A DNA stretch of 64,000 bases from Trabulsiella guamensis ATCC 49490 (GCF_000734965.1 NZ_JMTB01000078.1:1-64000), one strand, 5' to 3'. Numbered from the stretch's first letter, positions 46,491-56,906 are shown. Translations and numbers: made by a program. Notes: generated from the letters alone by a model not told the origin.

Positions 46491-47311
46491 TCCTTCTGCC
46501 GCAGCGCTTCAAGAAAAGCCTGCGGCGTTTTCTCTCCCAGCTTTTTCTGCGCCCTGCCCGTATTCCATAACTGACACAAGCGCTGCACCGTGCTGTCAGG
46601 TTCATCCAGCGCGGGGATCAATTCCACCAGCGGAACACTAATCTGGATGGCCTGCGGTTCAGCCTGTTCACTGGTTTTGCACAGCACATCGTTTCGCTCC
46701 AGCGTGAAGCACTTCGCGAGATTTGTCTCAACACATTGAATCTGTGCAGGACACGCTGTTAATACTTCATCCAGCCAGTGATTTACCAGCGCCGGAGAGA
46801 TCCCCGAAAACAGCCGCGCGTAGCACCAGCCGCTGACCGGCTCCTGCGCCCATAGCAGGTGATGATCGCCGCCATCGTCCATCGGTAGCGCCAGCAGGCG
46901 GTAATGCAGCGTCAGCGTATCCGGCTTCACGCCCGCTTTCAGCGCTTTTTTTCCTTGCAGTCCGCCCTCTTTTCGCCCTTCATGCGCCGGGCGCAGATAG
47001 CGGTTTAGCGTCGCCCTGGAGACCGGTATGCCCAGACCCTCGTTAACAATAAACAGCAGTTCATCCAGCGGCGCACGCAGCGCATCCCGTAGCACATTGA
47101 TCAGTGCCTCCTGCTCCTGTCTCAGTACTTTGTGTATCACATGCGGCGTGGTGTGATTATCGGTAATCTGGGTGCGGTTACGCCAGCGGCGCACGGTAGT
47201 GACAGAAATGCCCAGTTCACGCGCCAGTTCACGGTCGCTTTTATCTGATTCCTGCAGATATTTGCGTATGCGGGGTGTGGTAGTAGCGTTGGCGTGCAGT
47301 TTAATTTCCAT
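46487..47311 (-). CDS. IS481-transposase-derived HTH protein, probable regulator
   Basis: A 274-residue protein. The head (MEIKLHANATTTPRIRKYL) and the helix-turn-helix at about 26-45 (ARELGISVTTVRRWRNR) look like the start of IS481-family transposases; a second helical DNA-binding segment lies at about 84-106. The part that should be the RNase-H-like DDE core (about 130-210) keeps the spacing but not the acids: LTLHYRLLAL stands where a family member has its first Asp, and VETNLAKCF where it has the second (TDNGKEF type). The region of the third acid is missing and no terminal inverted repeats flank the gene. It therefore should not transpose. It is divergent from the EIIC operon across 154 bp, the usual place for a local regulator. 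Transposase ancestry is recognised from memory of the family; the regulatory role is inference. Confidence 0.65.
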   Translation of the reverse strand: MEIKLHANATTTPRIRKYLQESDKSDRELARELGISVTTVRRWRNRTQITDNHTTPHVIHKVLRQEQEALINVLRDALRAPLDELLFIVNEGLGIPVSRATLNRYLRPAHEGRKEGGLQGKKALKAGVKPDTLTLHYRLLALPMDDGGDHHLLWAQEPVSGWCYARLFSGISPALVNHWLDEVLTACPAQIQCVETNLAKCFTLERNDVLCKTSEQAEPQAIQISVPLVELIPALDEPDSTVQRLCQLWNTGRAQKKLGEKTPQAFLEALRQKD

Positions 47312-47347
47312 TAGCGTTTCCTGCCAAAAATATAACTAATCATATGA

Positions 47348-47361
47348 GATTTATATAAATC
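47348..47361. promoter_or_regulatory. Perfect 14-bp palindrome, candidate operator
   Basis: GATTTATATAAATC is a perfect palindrome in the regulator-EIIC intergenic region, 37 bases before the regulator ATG and 13 bases from the CRP site. It is a reasonable candidate binding site for the divergent HTH protein. A chance AT-rich palindrome cannot be excluded. Confidence 0.35.
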
Positions 47362-47373
47362 ACGCGTACGCAA

Positions 47374-47416
47374 TGTGAGCAGTTTCACCTTTCCGCGCGC
47401 CGCTTTCTTTGATAAT
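47374..47416 (+). promoter_or_regulatory. Class II CRP-dependent promoter of the EIIC operon
   Basis: TGTGA-GCAGTT-TCACC (47374-47389) matches the CRP core TGTGA-N6-TCACA at nine of ten positions. A -10 element GATAAT (47411-47416) predicts a start near 47423, about 41.5 bases from the CRP centre, exactly the class II distance. The -35 region lies under the CRP site and is poor, as expected. Confidence 0.75.
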
Positions 47417-47465
47417 CCCTTTACATAACACACACAACGTCTCTTGATCTTGTACGGAGTTCACA

Positions 47466-48785
47466 ATGAACAATGTTCTGGGATTTCTTGAAGCAAAGCT
47501 GATGCCGCTGGCGGCAAAAACGGCGCAACAGCGTCATCTTGGTGCCATCCGCGGCGCCTACGTTTCCTTTATGCCGTTTATTATTGTCGGTTCTATCCTG
47601 TTGGTTATCTCCTCGTTCCCCAATCAGACCTATCAGCAGTTTATGTCTCAGGCCTTCGGTGAGAGCTGGAGCGCGATTATCGAGATCCCGTTTAACGCGG
47701 TATTCTCAACGATGTCGTTGTTTATTGGTTTTCTGGTCGCCTTCCGTCTGGCGGAGTATTACAACGAAGACCGCATCTCGTGCGGTATTCTGGGGCTGGT
47801 CTGTTTCCTGATCCTGACACCATTTATCAAAGTGGCGGAAAACGGCGGTATCACCGTGATCCCGGTGGAGTGGATCGGCACTAAAGGGCTGTTCGTGGCA
47901 ATGATCGGTTCGCTTATCTGGACCGAGCTGTTCTGCTGGCTGAAACGGAAAAAACTGGTCATTAAGATGCCGGACGGCGTCCCGCCTGCGGTGCAGGAAT
48001 CCTTCGCGGCGCTAATTCCGGCGCTGGTGGTAATGATTCTGGTGTTGATCATCCGTATCGCGTTTGAAAACACCCACTACACCACTATTCACCAGTTCAT
48101 TTATGACGTGGTCGCCACACCGGTGCGCCATTACGGCACCTCTTATTTCGGCGCGCTGATGACGGTTTTCAGTATTACCATTCTGTGGTCAGTGGGCATC
48201 AACTCCGGCTCGATGATCAACGGGATTATCCGCCCGCTGTGGATGGAAAACCAGACTGACAATATTGCCGCAATCCAGGCGGGCGTCACTCCACCGCATA
48301 TCATCACGGAGCAGTTTTTCGACATGATCTGGATGGGCGGCGCCGGAGCGACGCTGTCGCTGGTCATCGCCATGCTGATTTTTGCCCGCAGCAAAAACAT
48401 GCGCGAAGTAGCGCGGCTCGGCGCGGGTGCTTCCATCTTTAACATCAACGAGCCAATTCTGTTTGGCCTGCCGGTGATCATGAACCCTGTCATGTTGATC
48501 CCGTTTAACCTCGTGCCACTGGTGCTGGTCACCATCCAGTACGCAGCGATGAAAATTGGCGCAGTGGCGGTCACCACCGGGGTGTTTATCCCCTGGACGC
48601 TGCCGCCGGTGATCAGCGGTTTTATCGTCACCGGGCATCTGAGCGGTAGCGTGATGCAGATTCTTAATCTGTTGATCGGTGCCATGCTTTATCTGCCGTT
48701 CATGCGTATTGTCGACAAGCAGTATCGCGCCGCAGAAATCACAGCATCCGCAGATGCGGACAGCGCACTGGCAAAACAGGAGTAA
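47466..48785 (+). CDS. PTS EIIC, lactose/cellobiose/chitobiose family, stand-alone
   Basis: A 439-residue inner-membrane permease of the Lac/Cel EIIC family with about ten helices. The start resembles CelB/ChbC proteins (MNNVLGFLEAKLMPLAAK) and the conserved substrate-binding glutamate is E329 in FNINEPILFGLPVIMNP. The motif that usually reads GIHG in this family reads GINSG here (N246), so one sugar-contacting histidine is replaced. No EIIA or EIIB is fused or adjacent; phosphate would have to come from proteins encoded elsewhere, such as ChbA and ChbB. First gene of a three-gene operon with a glycosylasparaginase and an aminopeptidase. Ribosome site CGGAG is six bases from the ATG. The substrate is unknown; a glycosylated amino acid or peptide is inferred from the neighbours. 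Confidence 0.85.
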   Translation: MNNVLGFLEAKLMPLAAKTAQQRHLGAIRGAYVSFMPFIIVGSILLVISSFPNQTYQQFMSQAFGESWSAIIEIPFNAVFSTMSLFIGFLVAFRLAEYYNEDRISCGILGLVCFLILTPFIKVAENGGITVIPVEWIGTKGLFVAMIGSLIWTELFCWLKRKKLVIKMPDGVPPAVQESFAALIPALVVMILVLIIRIAFENTHYTTIHQFIYDVVATPVRHYGTSYFGALMTVFSITILWSVGINSGSMINGIIRPLWMENQTDNIAAIQAGVTPPHIITEQFFDMIWMGGAGATLSLVIAMLIFARSKNMREVARLGAGASIFNINEPILFGLPVIMNPVMLIPFNLVPLVLVTIQYAAMKIGAVAVTTGVFIPWTLPPVISGFIVTGHLSGSVMQILNLLIGAMLYLPFMRIVDKQYRAAEITASADADSALAKQE

Positions 48786-48788
48786 ACG

Positions 48789-49742
48789 ATGTGGGGAATT
48801 ATCGCCACCTGGCGAATGGCACTGGAAGGCGTGGCCGCCTCGGCGACCGCGCTGGCAGCAGGGAAAGCGGCCGCGGGTGCCGTTGTTGACGCCGTTGCGG
48901 CGGTGGAAGATTTTCCGTTTTACAAATCGGTGGGCTACGGCGGGTTGCCCACTGAAAACGGTGAGGTGGAGCTGGACGCCGCCTTCATGGATGGCGACAC
49001 CCTGGCGTTTGGCGCGGTGGGTAATCTGGTGGATATCGCCAACCCGGTTCGGGTCGCCCATGCCCTGAGCCGCCAGCGCTATAACAGCGTACTGGTCGGC
49101 CAGGGGGCGCGCGAATGGGCGCTCAGCCAGGGTTTTGCGGCAAAAGCGATGCTCACTGAGCGTGCCATGCAGCATTACCGCAAACGCTGCCGGGAAACGC
49201 TCGATAAAGGATTAAGCCCTTATGACGGCCACGACACCGTCGGCATCATCGGCCTGGACTGCCACCACTCGATGAGTGTCGCCACCTCAACCAGCGGCCT
49301 GTTTATGAAAAAACGCGGGCGACTTGGCGATTCGCCGATCATCGGGTCAGGGTTTTACTGCGACAGCGAAACCGGCGCAGCGACGGCTACTGGCGTTGGC
49401 GAAGATCTGATGAAAGGCTGCACCAGCTACGAAATTGTCCGCCGCATGGCACAGGGCATGACGCCGCAACAGGCCGCAGATTCGGTAGTGTGTGAACTTG
49501 AAGATAAGCTGATGTCGCGCTTTGGTCGCGCCGGCGATCTGTCGGTGGTGTGTATGAACCGCAACGGCGAATTCGGCGCCGCGACCAACATCAAAACGTT
49601 CTCTTTTGTGGTCGCTACCGCCAGCCAGCCGCTGACGGTCTTTCGCGCCGAACGTATACGTGAAAAGACGCATTATCAACCGGTGGACGACGAATGGATG
49701 CAGGCCTATGCCGCGCGCATTCGCGCCCCCATCGAGGAGTAA
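48789..49742 (+). CDS. Glycosylasparaginase-type Ntn hydrolase (asparaginase_2 family)
   Basis: A 317-residue member of the N4-(beta-N-acetylglucosaminyl)-L-asparaginase family. The proenzyme should cut itself between D149 and the nucleophile T150 in GHDTVG. Other active-site features are present: T168 in ATSTSG, R178 and D181 in GRLGDSPIIG, and TG at 201-202 in ATGVGE. The N-terminal ATW (W8) and VGYGGLPTENGEVELDA agree with glycosylasparaginases rather than with isoaspartyl peptidases such as IaaA. The family releases aspartate and aminated GlcNAc from GlcNAc-Asn. Unlike secreted bacterial homologues it has no signal peptide, so it would act in the cytoplasm on an imported substrate. The ATG follows AGGAG and lies three bases after the EIIC stop. 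Isoaspartyl peptidase activity remains possible. Confidence 0.85.
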   Translation: MWGIIATWRMALEGVAASATALAAGKAAAGAVVDAVAAVEDFPFYKSVGYGGLPTENGEVELDAAFMDGDTLAFGAVGNLVDIANPVRVAHALSRQRYNSVLVGQGAREWALSQGFAAKAMLTERAMQHYRKRCRETLDKGLSPYDGHDTVGIIGLDCHHSMSVATSTSGLFMKKRGRLGDSPIIGSGFYCDSETGAATATGVGEDLMKGCTSYEIVRRMAQGMTPQQAADSVVCELEDKLMSRFGRAGDLSVVCMNRNGEFGAATNIKTFSFVVATASQPLTVFRAERIREKTHYQPVDDEWMQAYAARIRAPIEE

Positions 49743-49744
49743 TC

Positions 49745-51187
49745 ATGCTGGATTACCGTATCATCAATCATCCGGATAACCACGCCGTGGGCTGCCATCT
49801 GGTGACCTGGCCCGGCAGTCCGCTACTCGCCGATCCGCTTTTTGAGGCCTGCCCTGTGGTGAGTGAAATGTTGGCACGCGCGGAAAACGCCATCGCAGAC
49901 ACCTGCTTTGGCTGCGCGCCGTTTGCCCGTATCACGCTGATCCCGCTGAACGTCTGGCAGGATGCACAACACGATGCGCTGACGCAGGCACTGCGCCCGC
50001 TGTTCATCGCACCTGCCAGCACACGCGTATTGCTGGATGCGTCGGTAAACGCGCCGGGATTATCTTCAGCGCTGCGTTACCTGTTTAATCTTGAACATAC
50101 CCTGACGGATCTGGGCCTGCGCAAACCGCAGCCGGGTGCTGTTCGCCTGCGTCAGATCGACATCTGGTGCCAGCCGGAACAAACCGCCGCGCTGAAAGCG
50201 CAGCTTCGCCAGCAGCAGGCCATTGCGCACGGCATGGTGGTCGCCCGCAGACTGGCTGACCTGCCTTCTGAACAGTGTACGCCGCAGTTTGTGGTGGAAG
50301 AGGCGCAACGCCTGTGCGCTAACATCCCTGCCCTGCGCTGTGAAGTGCTGGATGAACACGCCATCGTTGAACAGGGGTTGGGGCTGTTGCATGCCGTCGG
50401 TAAAGGCTCGGCACGCCCGCCCCGCCTGCTGGCGATCCATTATGACGGTGTGGAAATCGGCCCGGTGCGCAGTTATGTCGGCAAAGGTATTACTTTTGAT
50501 ACCGGCGGGTTGTGGCTGAAAGAAGGCGCGGGCATGTACACCATGAAATATGACATGTGTGGCGCGGCAAACGTGCTGGGGTTGATGCTGAGCATCGCGG
50601 CGCTGGCATTACCGGTCAGAGTGATGGGCGTGCTGGCGCTGGCGGAAAACGCCATTGGTCCTGACGCCATGCAACCGGGCAGCGTGGTGCGCGCCTGTAA
50701 CGGCCTGACTGTCGAGATTAACAATACCGATGCCGAAGGTCGTCTGGTGCTGGCAGACGCCATCGCCTGGGCCAGCCAGCGTCATCCGCATGCGCGCTAT
50801 ATCATCGATATGGCAACATTGACGGGCGCAGTGGTGAAAGCGCTGGGTTATGAGTTAAGCGGTCTGATGACTCAGGATGAACCATTGCGCGCGGCGCTGA
50901 CAGCGGCCGGGAAACAGTCCGGTGATGAAGTCTGGTCGCTGCCGCTCGACGCACGGCTGAAAAAGCAGGCTGAAAGCGCGATTGCCGATCTGTGTAATAC
51001 CCCCACCAATAACGCAGCGATAAGCGCTTCAGCAGCATGGCTGTTGCATCACTTCTGCCCGCCAGAAATACCATGGGCGCATCTGGATGTTAGCGGTACC
51101 GCGTTGTGGCGTGAAGGGGGAAAAAGCGTGGCATCGGGAAGGCCGATCCCGCTGCTGATACAGCATTTACTGAATGACCTGCAATAA
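49745..51187 (+). CDS. M17 leucyl aminopeptidase family protein
   Basis: A 480-residue cytosolic aminopeptidase of family M17. All metal and catalytic residues are present: K247 and D252 in GKGITFDTGG, K259, D270 in MKYDMCGAA, D329 and E331 in NTDAEGRL, and R333. It is neither PepA nor PepB by position, and its N-terminal domain is divergent. Metal-dependent removal of N-terminal residues from short peptides is the family reaction. The ATG at 49745 has GAGGAG six bases upstream and begins two bases after the glycosylasparaginase stop, so the genes are tightly coupled. In context it may trim amino acids from imported glycopeptides; this is inference. Confidence 0.88.
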   Translation: MLDYRIINHPDNHAVGCHLVTWPGSPLLADPLFEACPVVSEMLARAENAIADTCFGCAPFARITLIPLNVWQDAQHDALTQALRPLFIAPASTRVLLDASVNAPGLSSALRYLFNLEHTLTDLGLRKPQPGAVRLRQIDIWCQPEQTAALKAQLRQQQAIAHGMVVARRLADLPSEQCTPQFVVEEAQRLCANIPALRCEVLDEHAIVEQGLGLLHAVGKGSARPPRLLAIHYDGVEIGPVRSYVGKGITFDTGGLWLKEGAGMYTMKYDMCGAANVLGLMLSIAALALPVRVMGVLALAENAIGPDAMQPGSVVRACNGLTVEINNTDAEGRLVLADAIAWASQRHPHARYIIDMATLTGAVVKALGYELSGLMTQDEPLRAALTAAGKQSGDEVWSLPLDARLKKQAESAIADLCNTPTNNAAISASAAWLLHHFCPPEIPWAHLDVSGTALWREGGKSVASGRPIPLLIQHLLNDLQ

Positions 51188-51198
51188 CGCCTCGCGGA

Positions 51199-51900
51199 TT
51201 ACAGCTTCAGGATCTCTTTGACGAAAGGAATGGTCAGCTTGCGCTGCGCGGTGATCGACGCGCGGTCAAGCTGATCCAGCGTCATAAACAGCGTGCGCAT
51301 TTCGCGATCCAACCGCTTAAGCAGAAAACGGCACACGTCTTCCGGCAGTTCAAAGCCGCGCAGGCGGGCGCGAAGCTGTAGGGCCTGCAGTTTGTCTTCA
51401 TCAGACAATGGCTGCAGTTTATAGATTTGCCCCCAGTCAAGGCGGGAGGCGAGATCCGGCAGACCCAGATTCAACTGGCGCGGCGGGCGATCGCCGGTAA
51501 TCAGTAACCGCGTTTTGCCGGATTCAAGAATGCGATTGTAGAGGTTAAAGATTGCCATCTCCCAGGGCTCATCCCCGGCAGCGCACTCGATGTTGTCGAT
51601 GCATACCAGCGACAAATGCTCCATACCCTCCAGCACTTCCGGCACAAACCAGGTACGCTTATCCAGCGGCACATAGCCAACCGCTTCGCCGCGCTGGGAG
51701 AGCTCCGCACAGGCAGCATGCAGCAAATGGCTACGTCCCGCGCCTTCGCGTGACCAGAAATAAAGATATCCGCTGTGATCCTGGCGCAAAACGTTCTGCA
51801 ACGCTGCGAGAAAAGAAGGGTTATCACCCGGCCAGAAACTCGCAAAAGTTTCATCGTCAGGAAGATAGAGTGGCAAAGAGAGCTGTGCCGGTGCGTTCAG
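51199..51900 (-). CDS. hda: DnaA inactivator Hda (CTG start)
   Basis: A 233-residue AAA+ protein that, with the DNA-loaded sliding clamp, stimulates ATP hydrolysis by DnaA and so prevents over-initiation. The P-loop is of the Hda form ([12 protein letters not shown]), with sensor and arginine-finger regions further on. I use a CTG codon at 51900: it gives exactly the E. coli length of 233, has GAGG at good spacing, and includes the clamp-binding motif QLSLPL at residues 6-11. The first standard start (TTG at 51876) would cut that motif. CTG initiation is known for E. coli hda. It is in the usual place downstream of uraA. Confidence 0.95.
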   Translation of the reverse strand: MNAPAQLSLPLYLPDDETFASFWPGDNPSFLAALQNVLRQDHSGYLYFWSREGAGRSHLLHAACAELSQRGEAVGYVPLDKRTWFVPEVLEGMEHLSLVCIDNIECAAGDEPWEMAIFNLYNRILESGKTRLLITGDRPPRQLNLGLPDLASRLDWGQIYKLQPLSDEDKLQALQLRARLRGFELPEDVCRFLLKRLDREMRTLFMTLDQLDRASITAQRKLTIPFVKEILKL

Positions 51901-51965
51901 AGAGACCTCAACAAAATACTACCTAAAATCGGTAACGAGTTTAGCACGTAACCGGAACGGAGAGA

Positions 51966-51988
51966 ACCGGGCGGATCCTCCGCCCGGT
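51966..51988. terminator. Hairpin between uraA and hda
   Basis: A perfect 10-bp stem ACCGGGCGGA/TCCGCCCGGT (51966-51975 with 51979-51988) with a three-base loop, just after the uraA stop. On the minus strand the tail is TCTCT, so termination of uraA may be partial. Confidence 0.65.
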
Positions 51989-51995
51989 AACAGGA

Positions 51996-53285
51996 TCACG
52001 ATTTCACGTCTTCGCTGTCTGCGGCATCCAGAACAACCTCTTCCGGGCGCAGTACGCTGATAAGCTTGAAGATCAGGCTCAGACAGATACCCACGATCGT
52101 CGCCAGCGCCATCCCTTTCAGCTCAGCCGCGCCAATATGCACTTTCGCGCCGCTGACGCCGATGATCAGAATGACGGAGGTCAGGATCAGGTTCTGCGCT
52201 TTGCTGTAATCCACTTTCGATTCGATCAGCACACGAATACCGGAAGCGCCGATCACCCCGTACAGCAGTAACGACACACCGCCCATCACCGGCACAGGGA
52301 TAATCTGGATTGCCGCTGCCAGCTTGCCAACACAGGAGAGCAGGATTGCAATCACCGCCGCGCCACCGATAACCCAGGTACTGTATACGCGGGTTATCGC
52401 CATCACGCCGATGTTTTCGCCGTACGTGGTGTTTGGCGTTGAACCGAAGAAACCGGAAATCACCGTCGACAGACCGTTGGCAAACATCGAACGATGCAGA
52501 CCCGGATCGCGGATCAGATCGCGCTTAACAATGTTCGCCGTCACTACCAGGTGACCGACGTGTTCGGCAATGACCACCAGCGCCGCAGGCAGAATGGTGA
52601 AAATCGCGAACCACTCGAAACGCGGCGTATAGAATGTTGGCAGCGCGAACCAGTGTGCCTGCGCAATCGGGGTCGTATCCACCACGCCCATCGCGAAAGA
52701 GAGCGCGTAGCCCGCCAGCACACCGATGAGGATCGGGATAATAGCCAGGAAACCACGGAACAGCACCGAACCAAATACCGTGACCGCCAGCGTTACCAGC
52801 GAAATAATAATGGTTGTTGAATCCGGCGCTTGCCCTTCTGCAGGTAGCAGCCCGGCCATGTTCGCCGCAACACCCGCCAGCTCCAGACCGATAACCGCGA
52901 CAATCGCACCCATCGCTGCAGGCGGGAACATCACATCCAGCCAGCCGGTACCGGCTTTTTTAACGATAAAAGAGACGATGCAGAACAACACGCCGCACAT
53001 AATGAAGCCGCCCAGCGCCACTTCGTAGCCCAGCGGCAACAGCAGCAGAACCGGTGAAATAAACGCAAAGCTCGAGCCCAGGTAGGCCGGAATTTTGCCT
53101 TTACAGATAAAGAGATACAGTAGCGTCCCGATACCGTTAAACAGCAGCACGGTAGCCGGGTTGATGTGGAACAGGATTGGCACCAGCACAGTTGCGCCAA
53201 ACATCGCGAACAAGTGCTGCAAACTAAGCGGGATGGTCTGCAAAAGCGGTGGTCTTTCACTAACCCCGATAGCACGGCGCGTCAT
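51996..53285 (-). CDS. uraA: Uracil:proton symporter UraA
   Basis: A 429-residue inner-membrane NCS2-family symporter with 14 segments, nearly identical to E. coli UraA. Uracil-binding glutamates lie in VVIAEHVGHL (near residue 241) and NTTYGENIGV (near residue 290). Second gene of the upp-uraA operon; a terminator-like hairpin lies between the two genes and probably reduces its expression. Confidence 0.98.
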   Translation of the reverse strand: MTRRAIGVSERPPLLQTIPLSLQHLFAMFGATVLVPILFHINPATVLLFNGIGTLLYLFICKGKIPAYLGSSFAFISPVLLLLPLGYEVALGGFIMCGVLFCIVSFIVKKAGTGWLDVMFPPAAMGAIVAVIGLELAGVAANMAGLLPAEGQAPDSTTIIISLVTLAVTVFGSVLFRGFLAIIPILIGVLAGYALSFAMGVVDTTPIAQAHWFALPTFYTPRFEWFAIFTILPAALVVIAEHVGHLVVTANIVKRDLIRDPGLHRSMFANGLSTVISGFFGSTPNTTYGENIGVMAITRVYSTWVIGGAAVIAILLSCVGKLAAAIQIIPVPVMGGVSLLLYGVIGASGIRVLIESKVDYSKAQNLILTSVILIIGVSGAKVHIGAAELKGMALATIVGICLSLIFKLISVLRPEEVVLDAADSEDVKS

Positions 53286-53333
53286 AGTGTTTTCCTCGAG
53301 TGTTGTTATAGGTCATGTGTTGTTGTATTCAAA

Positions 53334-53362
53334 AAAAAGCCGACTATCAAAGTCGGCTTTTT
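53334..53362 (-). terminator. Attenuating terminator between upp and uraA
   Basis: A 12-bp stem (53334-53345 with 53351-53362) closed by a five-base loop. On the minus strand it ends in a run of eight T residues, a strong intrinsic terminator placed between two genes of one operon, which would limit uraA relative to upp. Confidence 0.8.
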
Positions 53363-53375
53363 TATCGCTATCTCA

Positions 53376-54002
53376 TCATTTCGTACCAAAAATCTTATCG
53401 CCGGCATCGCCGAGCCCCGGAATAATGTATCCGTGCTCGTTCAATCCATTGTCAATCGATGCGGTGTACAGCTCCACGTCCGGGTGCGCTTTTTCCAGCG
53501 CGGCCAGACCTTCCGGGGCCGCCACCAGAACCAGCACCTTGATGCTGGTGCAACCTGCTTTTTTCAGCAGGTCGATGGTGGCTATCATCGAGCCGCCGGT
53601 TGCCAGCATCGGGTCAACCACCAGCGCCATGCGCTCGTTGATGTTGGAGACCAGCTTCTGGAAGTACGGTACCGGCTCCAGCGTCTCTTCGTTACGGTAG
53701 ATACCCACCACGCTGATGCGCGCGCTCGGAACATGTTCCAGAACGCCTTCCATCATGCCCAGACCCGCACGCAGGATAGGCACAACAGTAATTTTCTTAC
53801 CTTTGATCTGCTCAATTTCTACCGGGCCGTTCCAGCCTTCGATAGTGACTTTTTCGGTTGCCAGATCGGAGGTCGCTTCATAAGTCAGTAAGCTGCCGAC
53901 TTCAGAGGCCAGTTCACGAAAGCGTTTAGTGCTGATGTCATGCTCTCGCATCAGGCCCAGCTTGTGTTTGACGAGTGGATGTTTCACTTCCACGATCTTC
54001 AT
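53376..54002 (-). CDS. upp: Uracil phosphoribosyltransferase
   Basis: A 208-residue cytoplasmic enzyme that converts uracil and PRPP to UMP in salvage. The PRPP loop [11 protein letters not shown] lies near residues 128-138. Length equals E. coli Upp from the ATG at 54002 (MKIVEVKHP), which has AGGAG upstream. The promoter starts at a U-tract and is likely regulated by UTP. Confidence 0.98.
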   Translation of the reverse strand: MKIVEVKHPLVKHKLGLMREHDISTKRFRELASEVGSLLTYEATSDLATEKVTIEGWNGPVEIEQIKGKKITVVPILRAGLGMMEGVLEHVPSARISVVGIYRNEETLEPVPYFQKLVSNINERMALVVDPMLATGGSMIATIDLLKKAGCTSIKVLVLVAAPEGLAALEKAHPDVELYTASIDNGLNEHGYIIPGLGDAGDKIFGTK

Positions 54003-54030
54003 TCTCATTCTCCTCTGAAGTGGCAGCCGC

Positions 54031-54051
54031 AAAAAAAATCGCGGGATTATA
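54031..54051 (-). promoter_or_regulatory. upp promoter with U-tract start (UTP-sensitive)
   Basis: On the minus strand a perfect TATAAT (54051-54046) is followed by the start region GATTTTTTTTGC (G at 54040, A at 54039, T run 54038-54031). E. coli upp is controlled by UTP through start-site choice and reiterative transcription at the same kind of sequence, so the mechanism is very likely conserved. Confidence 0.8.
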
Positions 54052-54143
54052 ACGCTTTTTGCCGTTAATGCCATACCCACAATGCTTGACGACGATCAAG
54101 CAAAGGGTTTAACCGTCCGTTACTGATTATAAATTAAAGGAAA

Positions 54144-54167
54144 AAATAAGCCCCGCAATTGCGGGGC
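54144..54167 (-). terminator. Terminator of the bglA-type gene
   Basis: GCCCCGC/GCGGGGC (54150-54156 with 54161-54167) with loop AATT; on the minus strand a T-rich tail TTATTTTTT follows. It ends the GH1 gene before upp. Confidence 0.85.
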
Positions 54168-54187
54168 CCGAAAGATGAACGATGAGG

Positions 54188-55633
<1,446 letters not shown>

Positions 55634-55642
55634 TTACATCAC

Positions 55643-55711
55643 AGAAACCGGTTTCAGTGATGATGTGCAAGCCGCTATGTTGTTGCAAGAATAAGAATGT
55701 ACCCGGTTTCA
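55643..55711. promoter_or_regulatory. Two LacI/GalR-type operators upstream of the GH1 gene
   Basis: A perfect palindrome GAAACCGGTTTC (55644-55655) and a second copy, TGTACCCGGTTTCA (55698-55711), 12 of 14 to TGAAACCGGTTTCA, have centres 55 bp apart. This is the operator recognised by E. coli AscG, repressor of a beta-glucoside system. The spacing suits looping or cooperative repression of the leftward gene. Confidence 0.7.
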
Positions 55712-55745
55712 TTTTCGTGAACGGTATCAAGTTAAGCCACCGTAA

Positions 55746-56905
<1,160 letters not shown>

Positions 56906-56906
<1 letters not shown>

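Noticed and set aside
46487-47311. An active IS481 insertion sequence
   Set aside because: Catalytic acids and the C-terminal third are missing, the gene fits exactly against the yfgD stop, and I see no terminal inverted repeats or target duplication.
48189-49175. 328-codon minus-strand frame across the EIIC and glycosylasparaginase junction
   Set aside because: It crosses two well-supported genes, is His/Asp/Gln-rich and has no recognisable motif.
48789-49742. First taken as a DUF1028-type Ntn hydrolase
   Set aside because: The HDTVG autoprocessing site, GRLGDSPIIG and ATGVGE motifs are those of the asparaginase_2/glycosylasparaginase family.
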